Assembly (NCBI RefSeq): GCF_900106045.1
Contig: NZ_LT629802.1
Coordinates: 806,001-870,000, forward strand
DNA from: Pseudomonas mucidolens
Lineage (GTDB): Bacteria > Pseudomonadota > Gammaproteobacteria > Pseudomonadales > Pseudomonadaceae
DNA: 64,000 nucleotides
Direction: 5' to 3'
Program-made: the position numbers and the translations under genes
Shown: positions 10,011 through 18,089 of the stretch, piece after piece
Numbering within the stretch: the stretch's first letter is position 1
Layout: each line of letters opens with the position of its first letter
Notes under the pieces: generated by a model
Told to the model about the DNA's origin: nothing
Databases searched by the model: none
What the model saw: the letters and a program-made list of their open reading frames with translations, nothing else

Positions 10011-10054
10011 GGAGAAATCCTCTTTTTATTAGTTGTGCAGGTCTGGCGCTGCCC

Positions 10055-10145
10055 CCTGTGGGAGTTGGCTTGCCTGCGATAGCATCACCTGGGTATGCCT
10101 GATGCATCGTGGTGTCCGCATCGCAGGCAAGCCAGCTCCCACAGG
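10055..10145. repeat. REP pair (BIME) between hyi and glxR
   Basis: Inverted 26-base arms at 10055-10080 and 10120-10145 with one mismatch contain GGCTTGCCTGCGAT / ATCGCAGGCAAGCC. This is a distinct subtype, with TTGCCTGCG in place of TTGCTCGCG. The loop (10081-10119) has its own inverted elements around GCATCAC / GTGGTGTCCGC. Confidence 0.85.
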
Positions 10146-10160
10146 TTTTTATGGTGTGGC

Positions 10161-10943
10161 TTAGATCGCGTTGTGGGTCTTGAGCCAGCCAAGGCCGGCT
10201 TCAGTGGTGGTCAGCGGCTTGTACTCACAGCCAACCCACCCCTGATAACCCATGCGGTCCAGGTGTTCGAACAGGAAGCGGTAGTTGATCTCGCCTGTTC
10301 CCGGTTCGTTACGCCCTGGGTTGTCCGCCAATTGGATGTGGTTGATCTGCGGCAGGTGCGCGGCCATGGTCCGGGCCAGATCGCCTTCCATGATTTGCAT
10401 GTGATAGATGTCGTATTGCAGGAACAGGTTGGCGCTGCCCACTTGCTCGCGAATCGCCAAGGCCTGGGCGGTGTGGTTGAGGTAGAAGCCCGGGATGTCG
10501 CGCGTGTTGATGGCTTCCATCACCAACTTGATGCCCACCGCTTGCAGTTTGTCGGCGGCATATTTGAGGTTGTCGACGAAAGTCTTCTCCACGACCGCCT
10601 CATCGACGCCTTGTGGACGGATGCCCGCCAGGCAGTTGATTTGAGTATTGCCCAGCACTTGGGCATAGGCGATCGCCAGGTTGACCCCGGCGCGGAACTC
10701 CTCGACCCGATCCGGGTGGCAGGCCAGGCCTCGTTCACCCTTGGCCCAATCGCCGGCCGGCAGGTTGAACAGCACTTGAGTCAGGCCGTGGGCGTCCAGT
10801 TGTGCCTTGATTTCGGCAGAGCTGAACTCATACGGGAACAGATATTCCACGCCGCTGAAACCAGCGTCGGCTGCAGCTTTGAAGCGAGCAAGGAAATCCT
10901 GTTCGGTGAACAGCATGGACAGGTTGGCGGCAAAACGCGGCAT
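10161..10943 (-). CDS. hyi: Hydroxypyruvate isomerase
   Basis: Hyi interconverts hydroxypyruvate and tartronate semialdehyde. The 260-residue TIM-barrel protein starts MPRFAANLSMLFTEQDFLARF. The start at 10943 is supported by GAGGAG seven bases upstream, and the in-frame codons before it cover an intergenic hairpin. Recognisable segments are GVEYLFPYEF, VMEAINTRDIPGF (metal-site Glu), QYDIYHMQIMEGDL and GWVGCEYKP. It sits directly downstream of gcl, whose product is its substrate, which is the usual order in the glyoxylate carboligase operon. Confidence 0.93.
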   Translation of the reverse strand: MPRFAANLSMLFTEQDFLARFKAAADAGFSGVEYLFPYEFSSAEIKAQLDAHGLTQVLFNLPAGDWAKGERGLACHPDRVEEFRAGVNLAIAYAQVLGNTQINCLAGIRPQGVDEAVVEKTFVDNLKYAADKLQAVGIKLVMEAINTRDIPGFYLNHTAQALAIREQVGSANLFLQYDIYHMQIMEGDLARTMAAHLPQINHIQLADNPGRNEPGTGEINYRFLFEHLDRMGYQGWVGCEYKPLTTTEAGLGWLKTHNAI

Positions 10944-10967
10944 GTGAGTCTCCTCAAAAACGTCAAC

Positions 10968-10991
10968 GTTCCCGTGCACAACCACGGGAAC
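10968..10991. repeat. Hairpin in the gcl-hyi intercistronic space
   Basis: GTTCCCGTG (10968-10976) pairs perfectly with CACGGGAAC (10983-10991). It lies between the gcl stop and the hyi ribosome site and has no U-run. It may stabilise or process the transcript rather than end it. Confidence 0.4.
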
Positions 10992-11014
10992 GCACACTCT
11001 TTAATCCAGCATCA

Positions 11015-12790
11015 TCAATCGAGCAGTGAAATCGCGGTAGGGGCGTCGTTGCCCACCAGCGCCAGGTCTTCGAATTCGTTGACGGCGTTGATTTCGGTGC
11101 CCATGGAAATGTTGGTCACCCGTTCCAGAATAATCTCAACGATCACCGGTACCTTGAACTCTTCGATCATTTCCTGGGCGCGGCGCAATGCCGGCTGGAT
11201 CTGGCCCGGTTCAAATACACGCAAGGCCTTGCAGCCCAGCCCTTCGGCGACTGCTACGTGGTCGACGCCATAACCGTTGAGTTCCGGCGCATTGAGGTTA
11301 TCGAAGGACAGTTGTACACAGTAGTCCATTTCAAACCCGCGCTGCGCCTGACGGATCAGTCCCAGGTACGAGTTGTTCACCACCACGTGGATATACGGCA
11401 GCTTGAACTGCGCACCCACTGCCAGTTCTTCGATCATGAACTGGAAGTCGTAGTCACCGGACAATGCCACCACTTTGCGGCTCGGATCAGCCTTGACCAC
11501 ACCCAACGCTGCCGGGATGGTCCAGCCCAATGGACCGGCCTGGCCGCAGTTGATCCAGTGCCGAGGTTTGTAGACGTGCAGGAACTGCGCGCCGGCAATC
11601 TGTGACAGACCGATGGTGCTGACGTAGCAGGTGTCTTTGCCGAACACCTGGTTCATCTCTTCGTACACCCGTTGCGGCTTGACCGGCACGTTGTCGAAGT
11701 GGGTCTTGCGGTGCAGGGTGGCTTTGCGCTGTTGGCAGTCGTTGAGCCAGGCGCCGCGGTCCTTGAGCTTGCCGGCGGCTTTCCACTCACGGGCGACTTC
11801 GATAAACATCGTCAGTGCTGCACCTGCGTCGGAAACGATACCCAGGTCGGGGGTGAATACGCGACCGATTTGCGTAGGTTCAATGTCCACGTGGATGAAT
11901 TTTCGACCTTCGGTGTAAACCTCGACCGATCCTGTGTGGCGGTTGGCCCAGCGGTTGCCGATGCCCAGCACCACGTCCGACTTGAGCATTGTGGCATTGC
12001 CATAGCGGTGCGAAGTTTGCAGACCGACCATGCCCACCATCAGCGGATGATCGTCGGCGATGGTGCCCCAACCCATCAGCGTCGGGATCACCGGGATACC
12101 CGTCAGTTCGGCGAATTCCACCAGCAGTTCGCTGGCGTCGGCATTGATCACGCCGCCACCGCTGACCAGCAGCGGGCGCTCGGCTTGATCCAGCATGGCG
12201 AGGGCTTTCTCGACCTGGACACGGGTCGCCAGCGGCTTGGCCAGGGGCAGCGGCTGATAGGCCTCGATATCGAACTCGATCTCGGCCATTTGCACATCGA
12301 ATGGCAAGTCGATCAGCACCGGACCCGGACGGCCGGAGCGCATTTCATAAAAGGCCTTCTGGAACGCATACGGCACCTGGCCGGGTTCCAGCACGGTGGT
12401 CGCCCATTTGGTCACCGGCTTGACGATGCTGGTGATGTCGACTGCCTGGAAATCTTCCTTGTGCATACGCGCTCGTGGTGCTTGCCCGGTGATGCACAGG
12501 ATCGGAATCGAATCCGCCGAAGCGCTGTACAGGCCGGTGACCATGTCGGTACCCGCCGGACCCGAAGTACCGATGCACACGCCGATATTGCCGGCCTTGG
12601 TGCGGGTGTAGCCCTCGGCCATATGCGAAGCGCCTTCCACGTGGCGAGCGAGGACGTGATCGATGCCGCCGACCTTGTTCAAGGCCGAGTACAACGGGTT
12701 GATCGCAGCGCCCGGAATGCCAAAGGCGGTATCGACCCCTTCACGGCGCATCACCAGGACGGCGGCTTCGATTGCTCTCATTTTGCTCAT
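11015..12790 (-). CDS. gcl: Glyoxylate carboligase (tartronate-semialdehyde synthase)
   Basis: Gcl joins two glyoxylate molecules with loss of CO2 to give tartronate semialdehyde. It uses ThDP and FAD. The 591-residue product starts [18 protein letters not shown] and has the three ThDP-enzyme domains. The PYR domain has [14 protein letters not shown] and [16 protein letters not shown], the middle domain is FAD-like, and the PP domain has [15 protein letters not shown]...[10 protein letters not shown]. Residue 51 is Val in HVEG, where other ThDP enzymes have the catalytic Glu; this substitution is diagnostic of Gcl. Two TTGTATACAA palindromes lie upstream, the nearer one 28 bp before the start, where it would block transcription or translation start. 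Confidence 0.96.
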   Translation of the reverse strand: MSKMRAIEAAVLVMRREGVDTAFGIPGAAINPLYSALNKVGGIDHVLARHVEGASHMAEGYTRTKAGNIGVCIGTSGPAGTDMVTGLYSASADSIPILCITGQAPRARMHKEDFQAVDITSIVKPVTKWATTVLEPGQVPYAFQKAFYEMRSGRPGPVLIDLPFDVQMAEIEFDIEAYQPLPLAKPLATRVQVEKALAMLDQAERPLLVSGGGVINADASELLVEFAELTGIPVIPTLMGWGTIADDHPLMVGMVGLQTSHRYGNATMLKSDVVLGIGNRWANRHTGSVEVYTEGRKFIHVDIEPTQIGRVFTPDLGIVSDAGAALTMFIEVAREWKAAGKLKDRGAWLNDCQQRKATLHRKTHFDNVPVKPQRVYEEMNQVFGKDTCYVSTIGLSQIAGAQFLHVYKPRHWINCGQAGPLGWTIPAALGVVKADPSRKVVALSGDYDFQFMIEELAVGAQFKLPYIHVVVNNSYLGLIRQAQRGFEMDYCVQLSFDNLNAPELNGYGVDHVAVAEGLGCKALRVFEPGQIQPALRRAQEMIEEFKVPVIVEIILERVTNISMGTEINAVNEFEDLALVGNDAPTAISLLD

Positions 12791-12817
12791 GGTTTTGGTG
12801 CCTCTTGCGTTTTGTAA

Positions 12818-12827
12818 TTGTATACAA
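12818..12827. promoter_or_regulatory. TTGTATACAA palindrome, gcl-proximal operator candidate
   Basis: A perfect 10-bp palindrome, TTGTATACAA, sits 28 bp upstream of the gcl start. An identical copy is 139 bp away at 12957-12966. This shape is typical of operators for GntR-family (FCD) regulators. No gntR gene lies in the window. Confidence 0.6.
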
Positions 12828-12956
12828 GTGGTGTTGCTTTGAAGTGTATTCACGGCGAGCGGCACAGGTCAATCCATTTCGTACCCGGGCCATTACGTTC
12901 GTCGGAAGGCTTTCAAGCGCGTTTATTTCGACGTGTGGTGCATATGTTTAGAAATA

Positions 12957-12966
12957 TTGTATACAA
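12957..12966. promoter_or_regulatory. TTGTATACAA palindrome, second operator candidate
   Basis: This is an identical copy of the palindrome at 12818-12827, set in AT-rich DNA about 68 bp before the divergent GlcG-like gene. A shared operator pair suggests coordinate control of gcl-hyi-glxR and the GlcG-like gene, possibly through looping; that is inference from symmetry and position. Confidence 0.6.
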
Positions 12967-13033
12967 AAAATAAATCTATTGTGTTCTATTTGTTGTATTG
13001 AGTTTTTCCAATAACAAAATAAGGACGGCACCC

Positions 13034-13474
13034 ATGAGCGCTCTAACCTTGAACGTCGCAGTCAACTTGGCCAGCCAGGCGATCGCTGCAGGTCGCACCC
13101 TCTCGACCGCACCACTGACTATTGCGGTACTCGACAGCGGTGGACACCTGATTACCTTGCAACGTGAAGACGGTGCCAGCCTGCTGCGCCCGCAAATTGC
13201 CATCGGCAAGGCGTGGGGTGCGATTGCCTTGGGCAAGGGCTCACGCCTATTGGCGTTGGATGCGCAGCAGCGGCCGGCATTTATTGCGGCGTTGAACAGC
13301 CTGGGGCAGGGCAGTGTGGTGCCGGCGCCGGGTGGCGTGCTGATTCGGGATCAGGCCGGGCGCGTGATGGGGGCGATCGGGATCAGCGGCGATACGTCGG
13401 ATATTGATGAGCAGTGCGCGATCAGTGCGATCGAAAGCCTGGGATTGCTGGCGGATGCAGGAGTGCCTGCTTGA
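13034..13474 (+). CDS. GlcG/HbpS (DUF336) family protein
   Basis: The 146-residue product starts MSALTLNVAVNLASQAIAAGR, with AAGGAC upstream of the ATG at 13034. It has the family's core LTIAVLDSGGHLITLQREDGAS and the C-terminal APGGVLIRDQAGRVMGAIGISGDTSDIDEQCA. Members are small (about 140 residues) and are often linked to glycolate/glyoxylate or diol metabolism. Some (HbpS) bind heme or act as sensors, but the biochemical role of the GlcG type is not settled. Divergent placement opposite gcl, with the twin palindromes between, suggests common regulation. Confidence 0.85.
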   Translation: MSALTLNVAVNLASQAIAAGRTLSTAPLTIAVLDSGGHLITLQREDGASLLRPQIAIGKAWGAIALGKGSRLLALDAQQRPAFIAALNSLGQGSVVPAPGGVLIRDQAGRVMGAIGISGDTSDIDEQCAISAIESLGLLADAGVPA

Positions 13475-13478
13475 GGTA

Positions 13479-13656
13479 TCTCACCCTAACCCTCTCCCCA
13501 AGGGGGCGAGGGGACTGACCGACGTATGCGGATGAATTTTGCGACCTGAACCATCGCGTCGATTATGGATTCAGTGTCGCATGTTCAGGTCGCCGCAGTT
13601 GCCCGATATCCCCCAATCGGCTCCCTCTCTCCTCTGGGGAGAGGGCTGGGGTGAGG
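13479..13656. repeat. Long inverted repeat of the CCCTAACCCTCTCCCC type
   Basis: The left arm 13479-13514 (CACCCTAACCCTCTCCCC ...) and right arm 13622-13656 (... GGGGAGAGGGCTGGGGTGAG) are imperfectly complementary, with about 107 bases between. The whole unit lies between the convergent GlcG-like and tetR genes. This is a second repeat class, unrelated to the GCGAGCAAGC REPs, and looks like a small non-autonomous palindromic element. Confidence 0.7.
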
Positions 13657-13682
13657 GGCGGATCCAGCGCCGGACACACCAT

Positions 13683-14291
13683 TCAAAGATCCCGCTCGCA
13701 CCCCTTCAACACCAACCGGATAATCGTTTGTGCCGCCGCTTCGTAATCCGCCTCATCCAGTTTGGTCTTGCCGGTCACCGCCGAGATCTGCCAGTCGAAA
13801 TCGGCATACGTCTGGGTTGCGGCCCAGATGCTGAACATCAGGTGGTTGGGATTAATCGCGGCAATCAGCCCACGATCCACCCAGCTCTGGATGCAATCTA
13901 TGTTGTGCTTGGCCTGCGCGTTAAGTTGCTCGACCTGCTCGGCGCTCAGGTGTGGCGCGCCGTGCATGATTTCGCTGGCGAACACTTTCGAGGCAAAGGG
14001 CAGGTCGCGGGAGATGCAGATTTTCGAGCGGATGTAGCCGCTCAACACTTCCTTGGGGTCGCCATCCGGGTTGAAAGGCGTGGAAGCGGCCAGGATCGGC
14101 TCGATGATGCTTTCGAGCACCTCGCGGTAGAGGTTTTCCTTGGACTTGAAGTAGTAATAAACGTTGGGTTTGGGCAGCCCGGCCTTGGCGGCGATGTCGC
14201 TGGTTTTGGTCGCGGCGAAGCCCTTGTCGGCAAACTCCTCGCTGGCAGCTCGCAGGATCAGTTCTTTGTTGCGCTCGCGAATGGTGCTCAT
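13683..14291 (-). CDS. TetR-family transcriptional regulator (RutR-like C-terminal domain)
   Basis: The 202-residue product starts MSTIRERNKELILRAASEEFADKGF. It has a classic TetR helix-turn-helix, TSDIAAKAGLPKPNVYYYFKSKENLYREVL (about residues 28-57). The C-terminal part (PFASKVFASEIMHGAPHL, HLMFSIWAATQTYADF) resembles the RutR/YcdC ligand-binding domain linked to pyrimidine or purine metabolism. It faces away from the DUF808 gene across a 134-bp gap and ends near the repeat at 13.5 kb. The target is unknown. A role in the neighbouring glyoxylate genes is possible, but the TTGTATACAA palindromes look more GntR-like than TetR-like. Confidence 0.85.
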   Translation of the reverse strand: MSTIRERNKELILRAASEEFADKGFAATKTSDIAAKAGLPKPNVYYYFKSKENLYREVLESIIEPILAASTPFNPDGDPKEVLSGYIRSKICISRDLPFASKVFASEIMHGAPHLSAEQVEQLNAQAKHNIDCIQSWVDRGLIAAINPNHLMFSIWAATQTYADFDWQISAVTGKTKLDEADYEAAAQTIIRLVLKGCERDL

Positions 14292-14425
14292 GGACCAGAG
14301 GGTTCCTTGCCGAAACAGGCGGTTGCGCATGGTAGCACCGGCTATCCGCGAGTCTCAAGAATGTGCCCGCGACACGCCGCGCCGCGCTATGCTCGCGCAT
14401 ATTTCTTCTGAAGGACACCTGATTC

Positions 14426-15340
14426 ATGGCAGGAAGCAGCTTGTTGTTATTGATCGATGACATCGCCGCCGTGCTCGACGACGTGGCGTTGATGACAAAA
14501 GTGGCCGCCAAGAAAACCGCCGGCGTGCTTGGAGACGATTTGGCGCTCAACGCCCAGCAAGTCTCGGGTGTACGTGCCGAACGGGAAATTCCGGTGGTAT
14601 GGGCGGTGGCCAAGGGCTCGTTCGTCAATAAGCTGATCCTGGTACCGGCCGCGCTGCTGATCAGCGCCTTTGCGCCGTGGGCAGTGACGCCGCTGTTGAT
14701 GCTGGGCGGTGCTTATCTGTGTTTCGAAGGATTTGAAAAGCTCGCCCACAAATTCCTGCACAGCAAGGCTGAAAAACAGGCCGAACATGCCCAACTGGTC
14801 GAGGCGGTGGCTGATCCCGCGACGGACTTGGTGGCGTTCGAGAAAGGCAAGATCAAGGGCGCCATCCGTACTGACTTCATCCTTTCGGCGGAAATCATCG
14901 CCATCACCCTGGGCACGGTGGCCGATGCGCCGCTGATGCAACAAGTGATCGTGCTGTCGGGCATTGCCATTGTGATGACGGTGGGGGTTTATGGCCTGGT
15001 GGCGGGTATCGTCAAGCTGGATGACCTGGGCCTGTGGCTCACCCAAAAGCCGGGCCAGATAGCGCGCAGCATCGGTGCCGGGATTCTGCGGACTGCGCCG
15101 TACATGATGAAAAGCCTGTCAGTGATTGGCACGGCGGCGATGTTCATGGTTGGCGGCGGAATTCTCACCCATGGTATCCCGGTGGTGCATCACTGGATCG
15201 AGACGGTCAGCCAGAGCATTGGTGGAATCAGCTGGCTGATGCCGACATTGTTGAATGCGGTGGCCGGAATTATTGCCGGGGCGTTGGTATTGGCGGTGGT
15301 CAGTGTGCTCGGTAAAACCTGGAAAGCCCTCAAGACTTGA
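14426..15340 (+). CDS. DUF808 family inner-membrane protein (YedI-like)
   Basis: The 304-residue product starts [46 protein letters not shown], the conserved DUF808 opening. Later segments include [17 protein letters not shown] and several hydrophobic helices in the C-terminal half (from about residue 150). YedI-type proteins are widespread inner-membrane proteins of unknown function. It has AAGGACA upstream of the ATG and is followed by a strong terminator. It is likely a single-gene unit divergent from tetR. Confidence 0.88.
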   Translation: MAGSSLLLLIDDIAAVLDDVALMTKVAAKKTAGVLGDDLALNAQQVSGVRAEREIPVVWAVAKGSFVNKLILVPAALLISAFAPWAVTPLLMLGGAYLCFEGFEKLAHKFLHSKAEKQAEHAQLVEAVADPATDLVAFEKGKIKGAIRTDFILSAEIIAITLGTVADAPLMQQVIVLSGIAIVMTVGVYGLVAGIVKLDDLGLWLTQKPGQIARSIGAGILRTAPYMMKSLSVIGTAAMFMVGGGILTHGIPVVHHWIETVSQSIGGISWLMPTLLNAVAGIIAGALVLAVVSVLGKTWKALKT

Positions 15341-15354
15341 GGTCTGTCGCGATG

Positions 15355-15386
15355 AAAAAAGGCCATTCAATCGAATGGCCTTTTTT
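15355..15386. terminator. Bidirectional intrinsic terminator
   Basis: GGCCATTC (15361-15368) pairs with GAATGGCC (15373-15380), flanked by an A-run on the left and TTTTTT on the right. It serves the plus-strand DUF808 gene and the minus-strand MlaA-like gene that converge here. Confidence 0.9.
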
Positions 15387-15397
15387 ATGTTTGGGGA

Positions 15398-16186
15398 TTA
15401 CTCGGCTATCTGCAGTTTGCGCGATTCGCTGTACACGTAGCGCACTTTCTCGTACTCGAACGGCGAGTTCAACTGGCCGTAGCGGAAGCTGGTCTGGTAA
15501 CGCTTGTCCACCGCGCGCAGGCCCCAGACTTCCGGGTGGTTGGAGCTGACCTCGGACACGTTGAGGAAGTTGATCTGCGACTCGGCACCGTAGTCGACGA
15601 GCAGGCCGCCGGTATCCCGCAGGTTCGACGGGCCAAGGATCGGCAGCACCAGGTAGGCGCCGCCGGGCACGCCGTAGAAGCCCAGGGTCTGGCCAAAGTC
15701 TTCGCTTTGGCGAGGCAGGCCCATCGCCGTGGCCGGGTCCCACAGGCCCGCGACCCCAAGGGTGGTGTTTACCAGCAGGCGGCCGGTGGTTTCGAGAGAG
15801 CGATGTCCCTTGAGTTGCAGCAGGCTGTTCAACAGGTTGGGCACATCGCCCAGGTTGTTGAAGAAGTTGCTGACGCCGGTGCGCAGGAAGCTTGGCGTGA
15901 CGTAGCGATAACCCTCGACCACCGGCAAGAATACCCATTCGTCGAACCGGTAATTGAAGTGGTACACCCGACGGTTCCACGACTCCAGCGGGTCATAGAT
16001 GTTAAGGGCGTTGAGGCTCGATCGCTCGAACTCGCGCTGATCCAGGCCGGGGTTGAATTTGAGTTTGCTCAGGGGCTGCTTGAAGCCATCTTCGTCGACC
16101 ACGGTCGGCGTATGGGCTTCGCTGTTGTCGGCATTAACCACGCCTGCGCACATCAAGGCAGCGAGAAGCAGGAAGAATTTAGCCAC
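15398..16186 (-). CDS. MlaA/VacJ-family outer-membrane lipid asymmetry protein
   Basis: The 262-residue product contains the MlaA signature: YDPLESWNRRVYHFNYRFDEWVFLPV, VSNFFNNLGDVPNLLNSLLQLK, GRLLVNTTLGVAGLWDPA, GVPGGAYLVLPILGPSNLRDTGG. Family members extract mislocalised phospholipids from the outer membrane and pass them to MlaC. Start chosen: GTG at 16186 with GGAG upstream, giving an N-terminal hydrophobic segment. The only Cys there is in LAALMCAGVVNA|DNSEA, a poor lipobox, so signal peptidase I cleavage after VNA looks as likely as lipidation. It overlaps the upstream hydrolase gene by 8 bp, so the two are probably co-translated. The mlaBCDEF genes are not nearby. Confidence 0.85.
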   Translation of the reverse strand: MAKFFLLLAALMCAGVVNADNSEAHTPTVVDEDGFKQPLSKLKFNPGLDQREFERSSLNALNIYDPLESWNRRVYHFNYRFDEWVFLPVVEGYRYVTPSFLRTGVSNFFNNLGDVPNLLNSLLQLKGHRSLETTGRLLVNTTLGVAGLWDPATAMGLPRQSEDFGQTLGFYGVPGGAYLVLPILGPSNLRDTGGLLVDYGAESQINFLNVSEVSSNHPEVWGLRAVDKRYQTSFRYGQLNSPFEYEKVRYVYSESRKLQIAE

Positions 16187-17477
16187 GGAAGAACTCCAGC
16201 ATGGCGTCGGCGTTGACGCGGTAATTAAGGTTGCCGCAGTGGCCGCCAAACGGGTAGACGGTCAAGCGATCGCCGAAAGTTTTACGCAGGAAGCCCAAGT
16301 CGCCGGGGCCGAGGATCACATCGTCGGCGTTGTGCATGACGGCAATTTTCGGGCTGTCGTGGAGGTAATCCTTGAGGGCGTACAGGCTGACCTGGTCGAT
16401 CAGTTGCAACAGGCTGCCGCCGTCGGTGCGGGCGCGCCACATCGGGATCACTTGTTCGGTGAGGTAGCAGTCGAAGTCGCATTGCAGTGCACGCTTGAGG
16501 AACGGCGTGAGGCTGGTGCCTTCGGTGATCGGGTATTTCGGCGGGATGATCAGGCCGCGGCGGTTGATCAGGTCCGAGGTGAAGGCAATGTCGGCTGCCG
16601 AAAAGCGGAACGAGGTGCCGATCAGCATCGCCATTTGCTCGTTGCTCAGGTGCTGCTTGGAACTCTGGAAGTCGTAGAGCAGCGCGTCATTGAGGTCGAT
16701 GTGACCTTTTTCCTGGAAGTAGCGGGTCAGCTTGTTCAGTACCAGCTCGTAGAACGTGGTGCTGTTGTTGATGCCCTTGACCTCGGTCTGCACCAGCTTG
16801 TCGAGGTTGGTGATCGAGGTGTAGAGATTGACCGGCGGGTTGAGCAGCAACACTTTCTTGAAGTTGAAGCTGCGTCGGGTTTCGTCCAGCTTGCTGACGA
16901 AGGCCGCGTCCAGCGCACCCAGGCTATAACCGGTGAGGTAGAAGTCGGTGACCGGCAGGGTGGGGTTTTGCGCACGCACAGCCTGCATCACGCGGTACAT
17001 GTCTTCGGCGTCTTCCTGGGTGATGCCGGGGGTGGCGAAACGCGAGGCGGCACTGATGAAGTCGAAGCTGGTGGGCGACGACAGCTGAACGACATGGTAG
17101 CCAGCCTTGTAATAGAGTTTTTTCAGGTATTCGTTGATGCTGCTGTCAAAGCGCGCGCCAGTGCCGGCGATCAGGAAAATCAGCGGCGCTGCCCGGTCCT
17201 GCTTGGCGATGCGGTAGGTCAGCTTTTTCACTGACCAAAAATTGTCGGGCAGGCTGAATGCACGCTCCGGACGCATGGTCAGGTCGTAGTCGGATTGGTT
17301 GATGTCGTCGACGGACGGCAAATCCGGCCGCAGGTCCGGTGGCGTGGTGGCGATGGTCGCTTCGAACGGATTGGTCAAAGGATAGCCATAGCTGGCCGGG
17401 TCGACGTCGACTGCCAGTGCTGACGCACTCAGAAAAAGGCCGCCCAGGAGGGCAACACAGCGCAAGGAACGGAGCAT
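16179..17477 (-). CDS. Secreted alpha/beta-hydrolase-like protein, coupled to the MlaA-like gene
   Basis: The ATG at 17475-17477 has AGGG eight bases upstream and gives 432 residues, starting with a Sec signal peptide (MLRSLRCVALLGGLFLSASALA|VDVD). The middle has PLIFLIAGTGARFDS (oxyanion-hole type), the nucleophile elbow TGYSLGALDAAF (GxSxG) and, near the C-terminus, HNADDVILGPGDLGFL and FGGHCGNLNY, consistent with catalytic Asp and His. The fold prediction is good. The substrate is unknown, and a lipid or ester is a guess based on the overlapping MlaA-like gene. Its stop codon lies inside the start of that gene. Confidence 0.75.
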   Translation of the reverse strand: MLRSLRCVALLGGLFLSASALAVDVDPASYGYPLTNPFEATIATTPPDLRPDLPSVDDINQSDYDLTMRPERAFSLPDNFWSVKKLTYRIAKQDRAAPLIFLIAGTGARFDSSINEYLKKLYYKAGYHVVQLSSPTSFDFISAASRFATPGITQEDAEDMYRVMQAVRAQNPTLPVTDFYLTGYSLGALDAAFVSKLDETRRSFNFKKVLLLNPPVNLYTSITNLDKLVQTEVKGINNSTTFYELVLNKLTRYFQEKGHIDLNDALLYDFQSSKQHLSNEQMAMLIGTSFRFSAADIAFTSDLINRRGLIIPPKYPITEGTSLTPFLKRALQCDFDCYLTEQVIPMWRARTDGGSLLQLIDQVSLYALKDYLHDSPKIAVMHNADDVILGPGDLGFLRKTFGDRLTVYPFGGHCGNLNYRVNADAMLEFFRG

Positions 17478-17713
17478 GACTAAATCCCTAAAGAGGAAAC
17501 GTGCTGAATGAAGTTCGCAGGCTATGACCACCGCGTTGCAGCCGAAGTGCCAGCCTTCGGCACGAAAATTCGGATAAAAACGTAGGAGTCGGGGTAATAG
17601 TAGTTAGACGATACACGTTGGGACGCGTAACTGAACACTTATCTGCGCACAAACCTTGCCAACGGCAACCGGACGATTAAGCTGAGCGCCGTTTTTGCCT
17701 ATCGGAGCACCCT

Positions 17714-18082
17714 ATGTCCCGCCGTTTGCCGTTGATTGTGCTGCTCGTCGCCTTGCCCTTATGGCTGGCCGCCAGTTATGCCGCCCGTTATGGGTTTATG
17801 GAGCACGGTCAATGGGTTGGCATTTGCGCGGATGAAGCCAGTCGCTGGGAGTGCCAGGTACGGGCGAAGCTGGGTTTGATGATTCATTTCAAGGTAATGG
17901 GCTGGGCCGCGTTGATCACCGCAGTGCTCGGTTTTTTGTTGCCGGGGCGCGCCGGTTGGGGCCTGGCGGTACTGGCGCTGGCCTTCGGATTACCGGCGCT
18001 GGCTTTGTACAACACCAGTTATGCGGTGTTTGCGCTGGTGATTGCAGGCTTGCGCCTTGTCAGGGCGCAACGGGCTGCATGA
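17714..18082 (+). CDS. Small hypothetical membrane protein
   Basis: The 122-residue product starts MSRRLPLIVLLVALPLWLAASYAARYGFME. It has about three or four hydrophobic helices and two Cys in a short periplasmic-looking loop (GICADEASRWECQVRA) that could form a disulfide. I do not recognise the family. It converges with the GH17 gene (7 bp apart) and has a 236-bp upstream region shared with the divergent hydrolase gene. Codon use is like that of its neighbours. Confidence 0.6.
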   Translation: MSRRLPLIVLLVALPLWLAASYAARYGFMEHGQWVGICADEASRWECQVRAKLGLMIHFKVMGWAALITAVLGFLLPGRAGWGLAVLALAFGLPALALYNTSYAVFALVIAGLRLVRAQRAA

Positions 18083-18089
18083 CTGAGCA

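Noticed and set aside
13683..14291. Adjacent TetR regulator as the binder of the TTGTATACAA palindromes
   Set aside because: The palindrome is short and GntR-like, and the tetR gene is separated by a convergent repeat and lies beyond the GlcG-like gene. There is no sequence evidence linking them.
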